DNA from: Polytrichum commune
Taxonomy: Eukaryota > Streptophyta > Polytrichopsida > Polytrichales > Polytrichaceae
Assembly: GCA_950295325.1 (NCBI GenBank)
Contig: OX485804.1
Coordinates: 30,258,001 to 30,322,000 of the forward strand
Reading direction: 5' to 3'
Length of the DNA stretch: 64,000 bases
Part shown: positions 23,940-35,500 of the stretch, piece after piece
Layout of the letters: every line of letters starts with the position of its first letter
How positions within the stretch are numbered: position 1 is the stretch's first letter
Made by a program: the position numbers and the translations under genes
The notes under the pieces: generated by a model
Told to the model about the DNA's origin: nothing
Database searches by the model: none
What the model saw: only the letters and a program-made list of their open reading frames with translations

Positions 23940-25284
23940 TGTGATTGTCCCCCCTGATCCGTCCTCTCACCACTTCTCCCTAACCCAATCAACTGACTCC
24001 CAAGCCTCTTCTTTACCCCACCCGCTTCAAGAGTCCACACAATTGCTTGAACAGAATCACCCACTGCACAATTTGTTCGTTCTCTGCAACTGCCCTTCGA
24101 TCACAGACAATTGATGCACCAATGCGGCCACATACACAGATGCATAGACTGATAATAAGATCGATCTCAGTGTTACGCCCACTGAGTTTTTTGGCAATCT
24201 CCACATTGAGATGATAACAACGCACGCATTCATACACCATTCTTCTTCTTCCCACAGTGGAGTGCCGTTTGGGAAGGAGACCATGATGGGCCTAGGGCGC
24301 CGTAGTGACGGGTGTTGACGGGTAAGAGTCACAGACCGTTGCTATTATTGCTCTTCTACGTCCAATGTTTGAATGCGTCAGCCTGGTAGGTAGGTCTCAG
24401 GCACATGCACTGGGAAGTACCTTCCTGTTCATCTAGCAGCCGGGTATCTCAAGGAGATTTTTCATATAGAGTAGAGGCACCTATAACCGACCACTTCATG
24501 ATTTTGCGCCAGATCTGGAGAAGCATAAGGCGGTGAAATTTTTTTCTTTGTAGGAAGATAGGCATCTTGTGGATTGTAAAATTTTCGGTGATTTTATTTT
24601 TGAAAGTTGAAAATATTGTGTATTTTTGAAACCAAAAGGTAGTATGAGTATATTACTAATGTCTAAAGTTTGTCATACCCGCTCAATTTAACCGCTCATT
24701 CCTCCTCACTTTAGTATTCAAAACCAAAACATGTGTCATGGCATTATTGGTTCTAGGTTAATTAAAAGTCAGTCCCATCCTAATCAAAATTCTAGTACCT
24801 TATAACTGGTCGATGGGGATTTGATTGGGAATAGGCGCCTCGACTATAATGGGATAAAGGCGGCATTGTAGAGACTGCCTTTGAATGGTGATAGAGCCCG
24901 GCTAATGCATGTCATAATTCAATGAATAAGGTTTGGTGAAGCTCAGTAAAAGCTTAGTGGAAGCTCAATGAACTTTCCAATTCATTATGAAAATAGCTAA
25001 ATTATTTGTGGTATTTAGTGTCATATTCCTAATTGTGTTACTTACCATGTTTTGAGGCATATACTAGGTCACACCCTATAAATGAACAATGAACAACTTC
25101 ATTGTTAGTGTCAGATAGATAGAAACTCCGGTCCCTTTTTAGCAAGGGGCCGGCGTGAATAAAGTGTTTGTTTGTAATGCCAATGACCCGATGCCCACCG
25201 GACAAGGGGGCATTGGGACAATACTACTCTCCCCTTTCGAGGATGGACACTATAGTGACACACCATACTAGTTCCTAGCTAGCC
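23940..25284. other. SYP7 promoter side and gene-free spacer
   Basis: 23940-24360 is GC-richer and pyrimidine-rich on the plus strand, and probably includes the SYP7 5' UTR and promoter. ORFs in it (23896-24332) are not recognised. 24400-25284 has no identifiable feature beyond a weak TAGTGT-family trace near 25000-25090. Confidence 0.5.
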
Positions 25285-25598
25285 ACTACACTAAATAGGT
25301 AGATTAATAGTTGACAAAAACGCTAAATGTAAATTGTCTCTATAGTGTTAGAACACTAAATGTCAACTCTAACACTATTTGTACCAAGTAGTAACTTTAA
25401 ATATTTACATGAGCGCATTTAGTGTTAGATGATATTTTGTAAATCTTGGAATGAAGAATTGAAGGAAGAAGAATATGACAACCTCGTAAAAGGTATAATT
25501 TGTTCAAACCCTATTCAAACACTAATTGTAATATCAGTTGGAAATTAGTGTTTTAGGTAACTATTGCATCTAACACTAATCTACCTATTCAGTGTAGT
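25285..25598. mobile_element. ACTACACTAAAT-type MITE (314 bp) with GCC duplication
   Basis: Begins ACTACACTAAATAGGTAGAT and ends CTACCTATTCAGTGTAGT, flanked by GCC at 25282-25284 and 25599-25601. A 3-bp duplication and ACTACAC termini fit a CACTA- or Harbinger-like MITE. No coding frame. Confidence 0.75.
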
Positions 25599-25601
25599 GC
25601 C

Positions 25602-25800
25602 TTGAAGATACCGGACATGGTATCCCCCCAAAGGGCTTTTTGAGGTACCCATACAACAAGGTCCAAGGACCCCCCACCATAGTTGGGTGGACTAAGGTGG
25701 TGAGCACCACGCTGGCATGGGGAATAGAACCCACAACCTCCTCATTGGGGGCCATGAGCCCTAACCACCAAGCCAAGGCCCGTGGTACCTTTGTTAGTGT
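25602..25800 (-). mobile_element. tRNA-derived SINE, minus strand
   Basis: On the minus strand the sequence begins ggtaccacgggccttggc. It then shows a box A-like TGGTTAGGGC and a box B-like gggttctattcccc about 35-40 bases further on, followed by a body ending near ataccatgtccggtatcttc. It abuts the target duplication of the ACTACACTAAAT MITE at 25285-25598. Box B differs from consensus at one or two positions, so this is an old copy. Confidence 0.6.
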
Positions 25801-26273
25801 CACCTCATGACACACTTGGCGTTCAAGTGCGTTTACTAATATCTTGGCATGAGTATGTTCAATAGTGTTACGAGGTGCATGCATGTGTTACACAAAGGGT
25901 ACACAAATGACACTTTGCCATTGGCGTGCTCAAGAATATCTTCCTCTTGCATATTAACATGTAAACACTTGACACTTGCCATTAGTACATTGAAAATAAT
26001 CTTCCCCTTGCATTTTAGAATGCAAGACTATCATATAACATATCCCAACGTGCTACTCTAAATGTCGTAATGTGGATAGTTTTTTTCACTCAAAAGAAGT
26101 TACCTATGTTGACAAACAGACTCATCTAGACAATTGGCAAGCACGACACTTTGAGACCTCTAGGCATCTAGTTTAGGCCCTTCGCAAATAGTGTACATGA
26201 CACTAAATACCATAAATGATGTACCCCTTTTTGCTCAAATTCATCTTGGACAAATTTGGATTATGTACTTTGT

Positions 26274-26595
26274 ACTACACTAAATATAATATTTAGTATT
26301 TGATTATATTTAGTGTTGTTACCACCCTACCTTGCTCAACCCTAATTTTCAATTCTTTGACAATTAGTGTTAGACATAAATGTGCCGCTACCTTCCGAAC
26401 TGCCACCTCCCTTATTATATCCTTTTTTTTTCATATCCTTACTAACACTAATTTCAAACATGTAACTTCCACATATTACCATAGTTGATATTTAGTGTTA
26501 GAGTTTACTTATGATGTTACTTACTTTCATAGGGTTATCGTTATTTAGTGTATGCGTTCGTATATAGTGTATCAAACACTAAATATTTAGTGTAG
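26274..26595. mobile_element. ACTACACTAAATAT-type MITE (322 bp)
   Basis: Starts actacactaaatataatatt and ends caaacactaaatatttagtg followed by tag. The body (gtgccgctaccttccgaact, ttgatatttagtgttagag) is shared with 47553-47858, so the two are copies of one family. Confidence 0.75.
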
Positions 26596-26904
26596 CGCAC
26601 AAATTGGCATGACTGGTCACATATTAGGTACGTGATGTAGTGTTTTGTTCCTCACGTGGGTTCTCACCCTTTGAAATTTGTGATGTAAACACTAGATGTT
26701 AGAAGTTCTTCCCAATTTACGGACTTGTCCAAGGCTACTATTCGAATTTGTAACAAATGCAATATTTGCATAATGCTGAGATTGTGTCTTAGGGAATGCC
26801 ACACGGCATGCAATGATTTGTTGGAACACACAATAATATGACGTGGCATAAGCACCTAGAGTATTTTGTCTATTCATGGTTGTAGTTGATAGGGTATCCT
26901 TGTA

Positions 26905-27385
26905 CAGTCCACCCTCGATAAATGTTACACTTATAAACGTTAACTCATTATGTTTGTTAACAAAATCGTACTCCCTTCATATTGCTAACTAGAATGTTAA
27001 CTATGTTAAATGTTAATAATAATTTACTCCCCTCTTTGTTAATTTGCCACTTATAAATGTTAACCTATGAAATACATCTTATATTGTGTTATGACATTCA
27101 TTACATTGACTCACAACCTTTCAAAGTGGCAAAAGCCACCAAATTTGACTTTTGTGATCAAATTATTCATCCGGACTATATTGATTCTTATTTTGTTTCA
27201 TAAAAATAAAAGATTGATTTGATACATATATATGATAATTTTGCAAAACTCTCCCTCCATAATTCTAATGAATTTATATTTGTTAAGCATTCAAAAAGCT
27301 CCCTTTATAACTGTTACAATGTTAACTCACTATAAATGTTAGGAAAATTTTACTCTAGAGCCTAACATTTATAGAGGGTGGACTG
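26905..27385. mobile_element. pogo-like (Emigrant/Lemi-type) MITE, 481 bp, TA duplication
   Basis: Terminal CAGTCCACCCTCGATAAATG and, inverted, CATTTATAGAGGGTGGACTG, flanked by TA at 26903-26904 and 27386-27387. The CAGT...CCTC.ATAAAT form is typical of pogo/Tc1-mariner ends in plants. The inside has repeated atgttaac motifs near both ends and no transposase frame. Confidence 0.88.
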
Positions 27386-27487
27386 TAGTATAAGGTCTCA
27401 TTCTCTATAGATTACACTTCAATAAGCACTAGATGTAGAAAAGTCATATCTCGAAATTGATAACAAACACAACATTGCATGGTGAGA

Positions 27488-27720
27488 GGGAACAATTGCA
27501 TACGAGCGCACCTCTCATTCATCCAACATGAAAGCTTCGAAATAATATGCAACTCATATGCTACTATTGTTAGTTGATTTGACATCACAGTTGGATTTCA
27601 AATCTTTGAATTAGTCTAGTCCAAATGATTTGAGATGAATCGACCACAAACCTATAAGGGATCAAGTTTTTATGTTGGATGGATGAAAAGTACGCTTGTA
27701 TGTGATAATTCCCTCTCTTT
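27488..27720. repeat. Dispersed repeat family F, copy 1
   Basis: Shares acctctcattcatccaacat, gatttgagatga and a long tail (tgttggatggatgaaaagta ... gtgataattccctctct) with 45740-46015. Class unknown. Confidence 0.6.
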
Positions 27721-27799
27721 CTCATCACATCATCTTGTTCGGATTACGTCGTAAGGAATGCATGAGAATGAAAATAATAAAAAATGTGACGTGGCATAA

Positions 27800-28310
27800 A
27801 CTCACATGCAATGGAATGGATGCATGCGTGCAATTCCTGTTGCCGTGAGTGGTCGCTGGAAGAGCCAACTACATTCACGCCAAATGGGGACGAACGAAGG
27901 AAGGACGAAGAAATTCCAAACGGCCGAAAGGCGGTAGATCCGATCCCTGTTGTGATGCGAACTTTGCTGCCGAGGAGATTCCTCGGGCCCTGCTCTCGGG
28001 AAATTGGGAGACGTTCCCGAATCCCAACTTCAGCTCCTTCAATCCGATGCACTTTGCTTCCCCCTGTCCCACTTCAACACAGATATTGTTGTGCGTCGTT
28101 GTTGTTGTTGCTGCTGCTGCTGCGGCTGCTTCTCCTACCATGGGGCGAGGAATTGGTTCAAGGTGGAGCTGGATTTATTGTTGCGTTACGTCGTGGTGTG
28201 GAGTTTGGGAGAGTTGATTCCGTGGATTGAGATTTGGAGCATACAGATAAGGGGCAAGGGCCAGGGCCGAGGGGTTTCTGAATCTGAAAAATTCTGGTGA
28301 TGGGGTTCAG
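27800..28310 (+). promoter_or_regulatory. Probable promoter / 5' UTR region of the PEC gene
   Basis: Base composition rises sharply here against the AT-rich flank, and a (GTT)n(GCT)n-like run lies near 28095-28130. Several overlapping ORFs exist on both strands, but none resembles a known protein and they contradict each other. The position directly upstream of the PEC leader supports a transcription-start region. No specific TATA box is claimed. Confidence 0.4.
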
Positions 28311-28760
28311 GTGGCAGGGGAAGGGTTTACGTGTGCATTTGCAATTGCGGGTGCGGCGTGCGATTTTGATCGTTTCGTGAGCCGCCTTAAGGCAACCATG
28401 ATGTTATTGGGGGGCTATACAATGCAGCAGCATCACGACGTTGTGGTGCTGCGTGCTGGCTCTTCGCAGTTGGAGTTGCGCAGAGCGCGCGCGCGCGCCC
28501 TCTGCTTCTCTCTCAGGTGGCGCTCTTGCTCAATTTTGATTTACCTACATCAGTGTCAGTCGGGCGAATCATTTTCCCAGCAATTCAGGTTGTGTAGGTT
28601 CAAGTATGGCTTATGTCGATGCGTGGAGGGGACGAGGAATTTCCTATCCTTGCACGGGAGGTGTGCTTGCAATAGCAAAAGCACTTTTAACTCTTTTAGC
28701 TACCTCAGAGTGCTTTCGAAGGCCAGATTCGAAGCAGTGGGAAAAATCATGGAATAACAG
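28311..28760 (+). other. Candidate 5' exon of the PEC gene (leader or transit-peptide exon)
   Basis: Open reading frames run through this GC-richer block upstream of PEC. One frame begins at ATG 28606 (MAYVDAWRGRGISYPC...) and reaches a donor after 28760 (aacag|gttaat) with two bases left over. Joining it to an acceptor at 29548 (tatgaacag|g) keeps the PEC frame and would give a 927-aa protein. Joining it to the acceptor at 29479 (aatgcag|g) gives a 64-residue ORF ending ...NRFVKKLDIEDKEF at TGA 29517, 21 bases before the PEC ATG. A second frame from ATG 28311 (148 aa if unspliced) is rich in Ser, Cys and Arg and poor in acidic residues in its second half, like a plastid transit peptide. It can also join in phase at 29549 through a GT at 28652. 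Which model is used cannot be decided without transcripts. Confidence 0.45.
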
Positions 28761-29540
28761 GTTAATATTATTATTTTCAAGTATGACTGAAGATTAGTGG
28801 GTAAGCGACCACTGAAGGAAAACTAAGACAAAAGGCTGAATTGAGTAGCAAGTGCCAATAACGCTGGGAAGATACAACCATTGATAGAAGGCTGGTTTCT
28901 TACAAGTAACAAAGTACTGTGTGGCACAAGAGGGGAGCCAAACACTGACATTCTTAGAAAACCAAATCGAATAAAAAGAGTTTTGAGGATTTGAGAAGAA
29001 AACCTAAGAACTCAAATTGCATGAGACCATTATTTTCAATAAGCAACGATCTAATGGTTTTCTCATTCCCACACGAACGTGTTAAACTAAAGATGTGGTG
29101 TGGTCTTGCTGGAAATCTGTCCACCAGTCTGAGAATCAATATGTTTTCAAACCATGAAGTCCAGTTTCAAACGAGCAGCTCTATTCAGACTTACTTAGGG
29201 GACCTGATATATCATCCTGAATCACAATTTGGGAAAGTAGAACTGTTGAAAGTTGCATAGGAATGCATCCGTATCCTGGACTTGCCAAGCAAATTCACGT
29301 TTCAATGGGAGCACATGGAAGAACACATTTTTTTTGTTTTGTTTTTGTGTTCTCCTGGTCGGCCCCTGGGAAGCTGTGCATTCACAAGGTTAAAGCAACA
29401 CATTCATGAAGTAGACCTCATTTGATTTCTATTGTCTGAACCTTGATCGTACAAGAATAAAAATTGCTTCTTAATGCAGGTTTGTGAAGAAGTTGGACAT
29501 CGAGGACAAGGAGTTCTGATGTTTATTCTTTTGTGTCACT

Positions 29541-32500
29541 ATGAACAGGCCACAGTCAGAGCCACTGTCAGCATGGAGATTGATGGCAATCGCAAAAAAG
29601 CGCAAGCCTTGGGTGTTGACAGTCTGTGCCTCTTCCCTGGAGGATAGAGGTAATGTTTTAAAAAAAAAATGTAGCTACTGTACAAAGGCAGGATTCAAGA
29701 GGTCTCACTCAAAATGTGCATGACCAGAAAATAGTGGTGTGTTTGCAGTATTTATCCTTCAGGGACCGGGGGTGTGTTTATATGGAATACATGATGATTT
29801 GTACATACCTCCAACAAGTACTGAAAGAATATTCTATTTGGTCTCTCTGATATTGAATCCATATTTAGCAAAACCCTTAAAAAAGTGGAAGTGAAAAGAA
29901 AGTCATATGTGACAATAGTGATTAGATATATGAGGTTATGTATTTGAGTCTAGGTCATCATTACGACTCAAATCTTCCTATAATTTAATTTTCACATATG
30001 TATGTTTATATTGGGATAATGCATATGATAAATAGGATGACTTTAGATAGGGTCATTTTGACGTTTTTAGCTTAAATTCATTAAAAAGTAATCTTACACT
30101 CTTCTGTATGACACCTTGAGGCACAGAATGGGCCTCTCAGACCTTCAAGAGATAATATTATGGTAAGCATGAATGATGGTAGTTCACCTGAAAGCAGTTA
30201 GAATGCACACTGATTTTCTAAGCAACTGGTTCACTTCTGAGTCTCACCACTACATTATGCCTTTCATTGTGCTAACTATAGTTTTCACTACTTTGGCAGG
30301 AGACAAAAGCCAGCAAGAAATACCAACTCCACTGCTGGAGATAAATACATACCAGGAAGGGTGGCGGAAGCTGATTGGTGCCTCTGTGAAGTCTGTGAAA
30401 ACACAAAAGCATGCTGATTCAGAAGTTCAGCACGATGGTGATTGTAGTGCAAGGATACATAGTGTGGATGAAAATGGTGCTGCTATGCTGTCCGACGTTT
30501 GTCCAAATAATGAAAAGAAGGGTGTTCTATACCAACAATGCTTCATGGTATGTTGGCCTCTCAAGGCAGGACAGGTTTCCATAAGAAAGGATACTAGGAT
30601 AAAATATGTTTTATCTCTTTCACGGCAACTCTGTGTGTTGACATTACAGCTATCCTTCAACTCAATGGGACTTTTTGGCAGAAGTTGGTCCCTTATGATT
30701 TTCCATTGGTTGTTTTGCATACAATATCAATAATTTCTTTCCACTTGTGGTGCATGCTCGGAGGTAGTGTTGAATTTCAATGAAGAGCAACCTATTTTGG
30801 CTCGTTGAGGGCTGGCCAAACTCATTTTAGCACCTTCTGGTAGCCAATTGAACCGATGAAGAATGTTCTTTGTTCAAACCTCCACACTGCCTTCATGTAT
30901 GCACTGGATACTTCCTGAATATGGAAGGTGTTGCATGCAAAACAACTAACTTCTGACCAAAGGTCCCACCGAGTTAGAGGAGAACTCTACTATTGCTGGA
31001 GGTGTTTAGACCCCTAAAACACATCTTTTTGGTGTCTGGTTTGAGCAACCCCACTCGTTTATATTTTTTTTCTTGTGGCTGCCATGTATCCTTTGCCCAG
31101 AGCTTTGGAGTATAATTCATGTTCTTATTGGCCGGATAGTGTCAATTTCCCTGCTTCTCACAAGCATTTTCTCTGGTAATTTTCAGGCTGCAGCTGCTGT
31201 TGTAGGTATACTTTCCACAGCAATGATGTTGAAATGGCTCGGGTTTCACCCTCCTCAACTCCAGGGTTTCACCTCAAATGCTTTACTAGGTGGTACTATC
31301 AAATTATTTACATATACAGTGGGGCGAGCATTTTTACAAAATACCACCAGTAGTGGGGACTCATTGGTGACAAGGCCACAACAGTTGCGACTCAATGTTA
31401 CACCTCCAAATTTGCCGTTTCTGACATGGAATCCAGCACGTTTATCATATATGTTGGATGTATTGCTTGAGCGGCACCCATTTTCGTGAGTACTGCAGCG
31501 TACTCATTTTGGTTCAAATTATCATCTTGATGGATATGTATGTTGTTTTATCCTGGGCATATTTATCAGAATGTTTTTTGTGTTCTAGTTGTCTCTACAT
31601 TTCTGTTCCTTTGGGATGTTCTCTATAACCATCCATTTGGGTTGCATTCTATTGATGTGCAGCAGGTTGGGATGTTCTCCTGACTACCACATATCAGAGG
31701 ACCTCTATTTAAATTCAAGATTGAAAATGCTTTTAAAAGATCACTTTGTTCTGATAATTCTCTTGTTTTTGCAGATATGTTTTGCTGCTGATAATGGCAT
31801 GCCTAACATTGATTGGTGTTGGTGGAATCTTGTTTTATAAGTACAGGTGCATTGTCCTTGACCTCTACGTATCATGAAGTTCACTTTTCCTCTTGGTTTG
31901 TTCTAGAGGATGTCTAAGGGGCTCATTACACTAGAGCTGGAGGGTCCGTGACCATCGAAACCCAAAATCTTTCATTGGTGGGAAAATGCTGAGACTGTCC
32001 AACTTCACTTACACAAGAGTTTGAGGACTTAAGGGACCAAGGAAGTTTGAATAGATAAATTCCTACATGGAGTCCTACATGGCATGCAATGGAAAATGGT
32101 ACATGGTCTACTGAGTTTTGCACTAAGCCTGTTAGGTGAGCCGAACACAAAACCGAGAGACCATGACACTTCAAAATGCCACAACCCTTGATTTATTATA
32201 ACTTATTGTGTAGGAGTGCCTGCGGGAATGGGATGGTAGAAGGTAGGGTTTTGGCCAACGGATGAACTCATCCATCATCCATGACACTATTTGTTCACTT
32301 ATTCATAAGAAGTGTCATCCAAAAAGTTACCATAGTGACTTAAAATACCATATGACACTATCATATTTAGTGTAGCATTTGGTCAAGAGCCTGGCCGTGT
32401 ATGTCTTGACACTACTACACTTGAAGGCCTGAGACCATACAAAATCCAATGTCAATTTACCATGGTAAGATCATCAGATCAATTTCAAGGGCCCTCACAA

Positions 32501-35500
32501 TTTCATTGTCACTGCCCTTGGCTATAGCGTAAGTGGCCCTAATATTTACAAATCATAAGTCTCAACTCTTGCTTTGCCATCTGCTATAATATGTTTGGTC
32601 ATGATTGATGCAGAAGTAAGCAGACTCTTGGGGATTCTCTTTGGGATGCATGGGCGTGCCTCTGTTCCTCTGGGACACATCTCAAGGTCGGTTAAAAAGT
32701 TGTTAATTCCATAGCACTTTGAACCTCTTATGCATTGTGTATTTTGGGTAAGGTTTCAGCCTGGACTAAGGCGTACTATTATATTGTGCTTAACCGACCT
32801 GTATCGGAGCATAGATTTAATTTGATGTGCAGCTCTTAAGACATAAAGTGATGAGTTCTATTTTCTGGGATGTGTGATGGTGATAAATGCAGGAGTAATC
32901 AAGCTATGGACGTGTATGTACGCAGGAGAAAACTCAGCAGGAGCGCACCATTGGAATCTTTTTAGCTTTTGGAGGTCTCCTATTTTACTCATTACTCACA
33001 AGCACAATGACTGCACAAATCAAGGTAAGCACCCTTTTGTCTGTCCATGAACGGAAGGTTTAAGAATTGTCGACAATTAGAGGCAACTTTTATTTCAGTC
33101 TGTCGAGTATAATAGGATGTGCTAGCAACTCATTCTGAGACACCTATGTAGTTCATCACGAGCCTACATAAACTTTGACTTCACAAGTGATGCCTGCTAA
33201 GGGTTTGAGATAACTCTTCTTGAGTACCTCCATTTAAATGTGAAATTTGACACACTTGTATGAGATGGACTAAATAGGAAGACTAACAAACCCTTTGGAT
33301 ATGAGACGTATAGCAATGGCATGTGAATAGACATAATAGAGTTATCCTCTAACTCAACATGACTTTTTGGTTGAGTTGGTCAATTTGCATGCAACACCTT
33401 CCATGTTTGGGTGCATGCTTGATGGTCGTGTGGAGGATTAAACGAAGAACATTCTATATTGGTTCATTTGAGGGTCAACTCATTCTGGCAGGCCAAGAGG
33501 TGCTATAATGAGTTGGGCCTTAATGAACCAAAGTAGGTTGCTAATCATTCAAATTCAAACACTACCTGCAAGCATGCACCACAAGTGGAATAAACTATTG
33601 ATTTTGTATGAAAACCAACCAGGGAAATCAAAGGGAAGCAACTCCTGACGTAAAGTCCCATCGATTACAGGATAACATTTATAGCTCAGTAAAGCTTCTT
33701 ACATGTGTGGACACAAGTCATAATACTATCTTGGTAGGATGAGGAACATATTTGATGATTTAAAAAGTGCATTTTGGTTGCAGTTGCGGATGGAGTGGCT
33801 CCGTGAAGGAGCCCATTCACAAGTAATGGAAACTGGGCATATTATAGTTTGTGGGGCCAACAACCATATTACCACTGTCCTCCAACAACTCAATAAGTCA
33901 CATGAATTTGCTATCCGTGATGGTACTGCAGCATCACGGTACACATATTATTATCCTGAGGAATCCTTTTTTCCAAACTTGGTCTTGAAGGCTGTGTGAC
34001 ATGTAGTAGAAATGGCAGATATAGACTACACCAGTATTTTGTAGAAGCAGTTGCCTAATACAAAGGCACCAAGAGTTTACCTTGACAAGAAATGTGACAT
34101 AAAGTGAATTTCTGGACATCTGACTCTCTTGGCCTGATTGATCATGGTTGCAGAAAACAAACAGTTTTATTGCTCTCAGAGCGAGCAAGGAGAGAGACGG
34201 AGAAGCTGGTTTCACCTGTTACAAAAGAGTGCACTGAAATTAACATTTTGACTCGCTGGTACACAAGGCTGAGAATAGCTTCATCTATGTTGAATTAGTA
34301 TCCTGACAGTCTGGTTTTCAAAACTTCACTTTGTCGAGAATTGGTAGATGGGTACATGGATGTGATTGTGATTTCCTCCTTATATCCTGGTCTCAGAATA
34401 TCAGTGCAATATCGAGAAAATAGACTTACATTACTGGTTTACCAACTGTGCAGTGGAAGCCTCAGCAGCACAAGGTCCTTTGAGAAAGTGGCTGCTGACA
34501 AAGCTAAATCTATTATTCTTCTTGCAAACAGAGATGATGGGTAAGTACATTTGTGACAGTGTCTTTCATATGGTTTCATTCAAGTTCTAAACAAATGGAT
34601 TTGTTCAAGAGCTCATTATTAAAGTCAATTGCTTGGTTAAGCTGCAATCACCATGAGATTTGGGTGTTGGTATACATCCTCACGGCTTATGATTTTACAC
34701 ACCACAAACTATCCTTGGTTAAATATCATGAATAACAAAGGGAGTTGCTTCAATTCTTCTCGAAGTAGATCTTGATTTATCTTAGGTTTGGTTTCCTTAG
34801 GATTTTTTCCATGAGAACTAAACGAAGAAGCCCATGTAAGGTTGGGGGGTAAGGTTTGTAAGGTTTGTTTGTCTTGAATTTTTGAAATTTTATGATTTTG
34901 GCAAGACCCATGTAGTTGATTTTGATCATCAGTGACAGGATATTCTTTCCTGCCTGAGTTTTTTAATAATTTTAGTAATAACATTTCAACTGCACAGATA
35001 TGAGGCAGATGCAGATTCTGTCCTTGCAGTATTGGCCCTGCAGTCTTTTCTCGATGAACAAACTGCAGGGAACATTATTGTGGAGGTAATACACACTGAA
35101 CCTTGATTACTGCTCTTGTTTTGGTACATGAACACTCTATTTCTTCTCTTATTGCACCAAAATGTAGTTTTTACGTGGGATACAATTTGGTCTCAATTAA
35201 TTTAGGAAAGACATGTGTTTTTTAAGGAAGAAATAATTGTTTTCTGTGGAATAGAGAGCCCTAGTGCTAATTCATGAGCAGCATACTGGCACAATGATTT
35301 TATTGCGGGGGGATTGGATGTGATGGCCATTGATTTTCCATAAAAAGTATCTGAAATGCTAAGTTTTTCCTATCCACAGATGTTTTTGTTTACAATTTTG
35401 TGTTGTTGCAGATTGTTCACAGCTGCTCACAACATTGGGGTGGGTGTAGGTCTCAAAAAAAAGCACTGCAGGCCTCTTGAAGTCTTTGTCAGGGCTCAAA

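Noticed and set aside
27811-28230. 139-aa ORF with a Leu run upstream of PEC
   Set aside because: The Leu/Cys/Ala runs come from a GTT/GCT trinucleotide tract read in three frames; no family resemblance.
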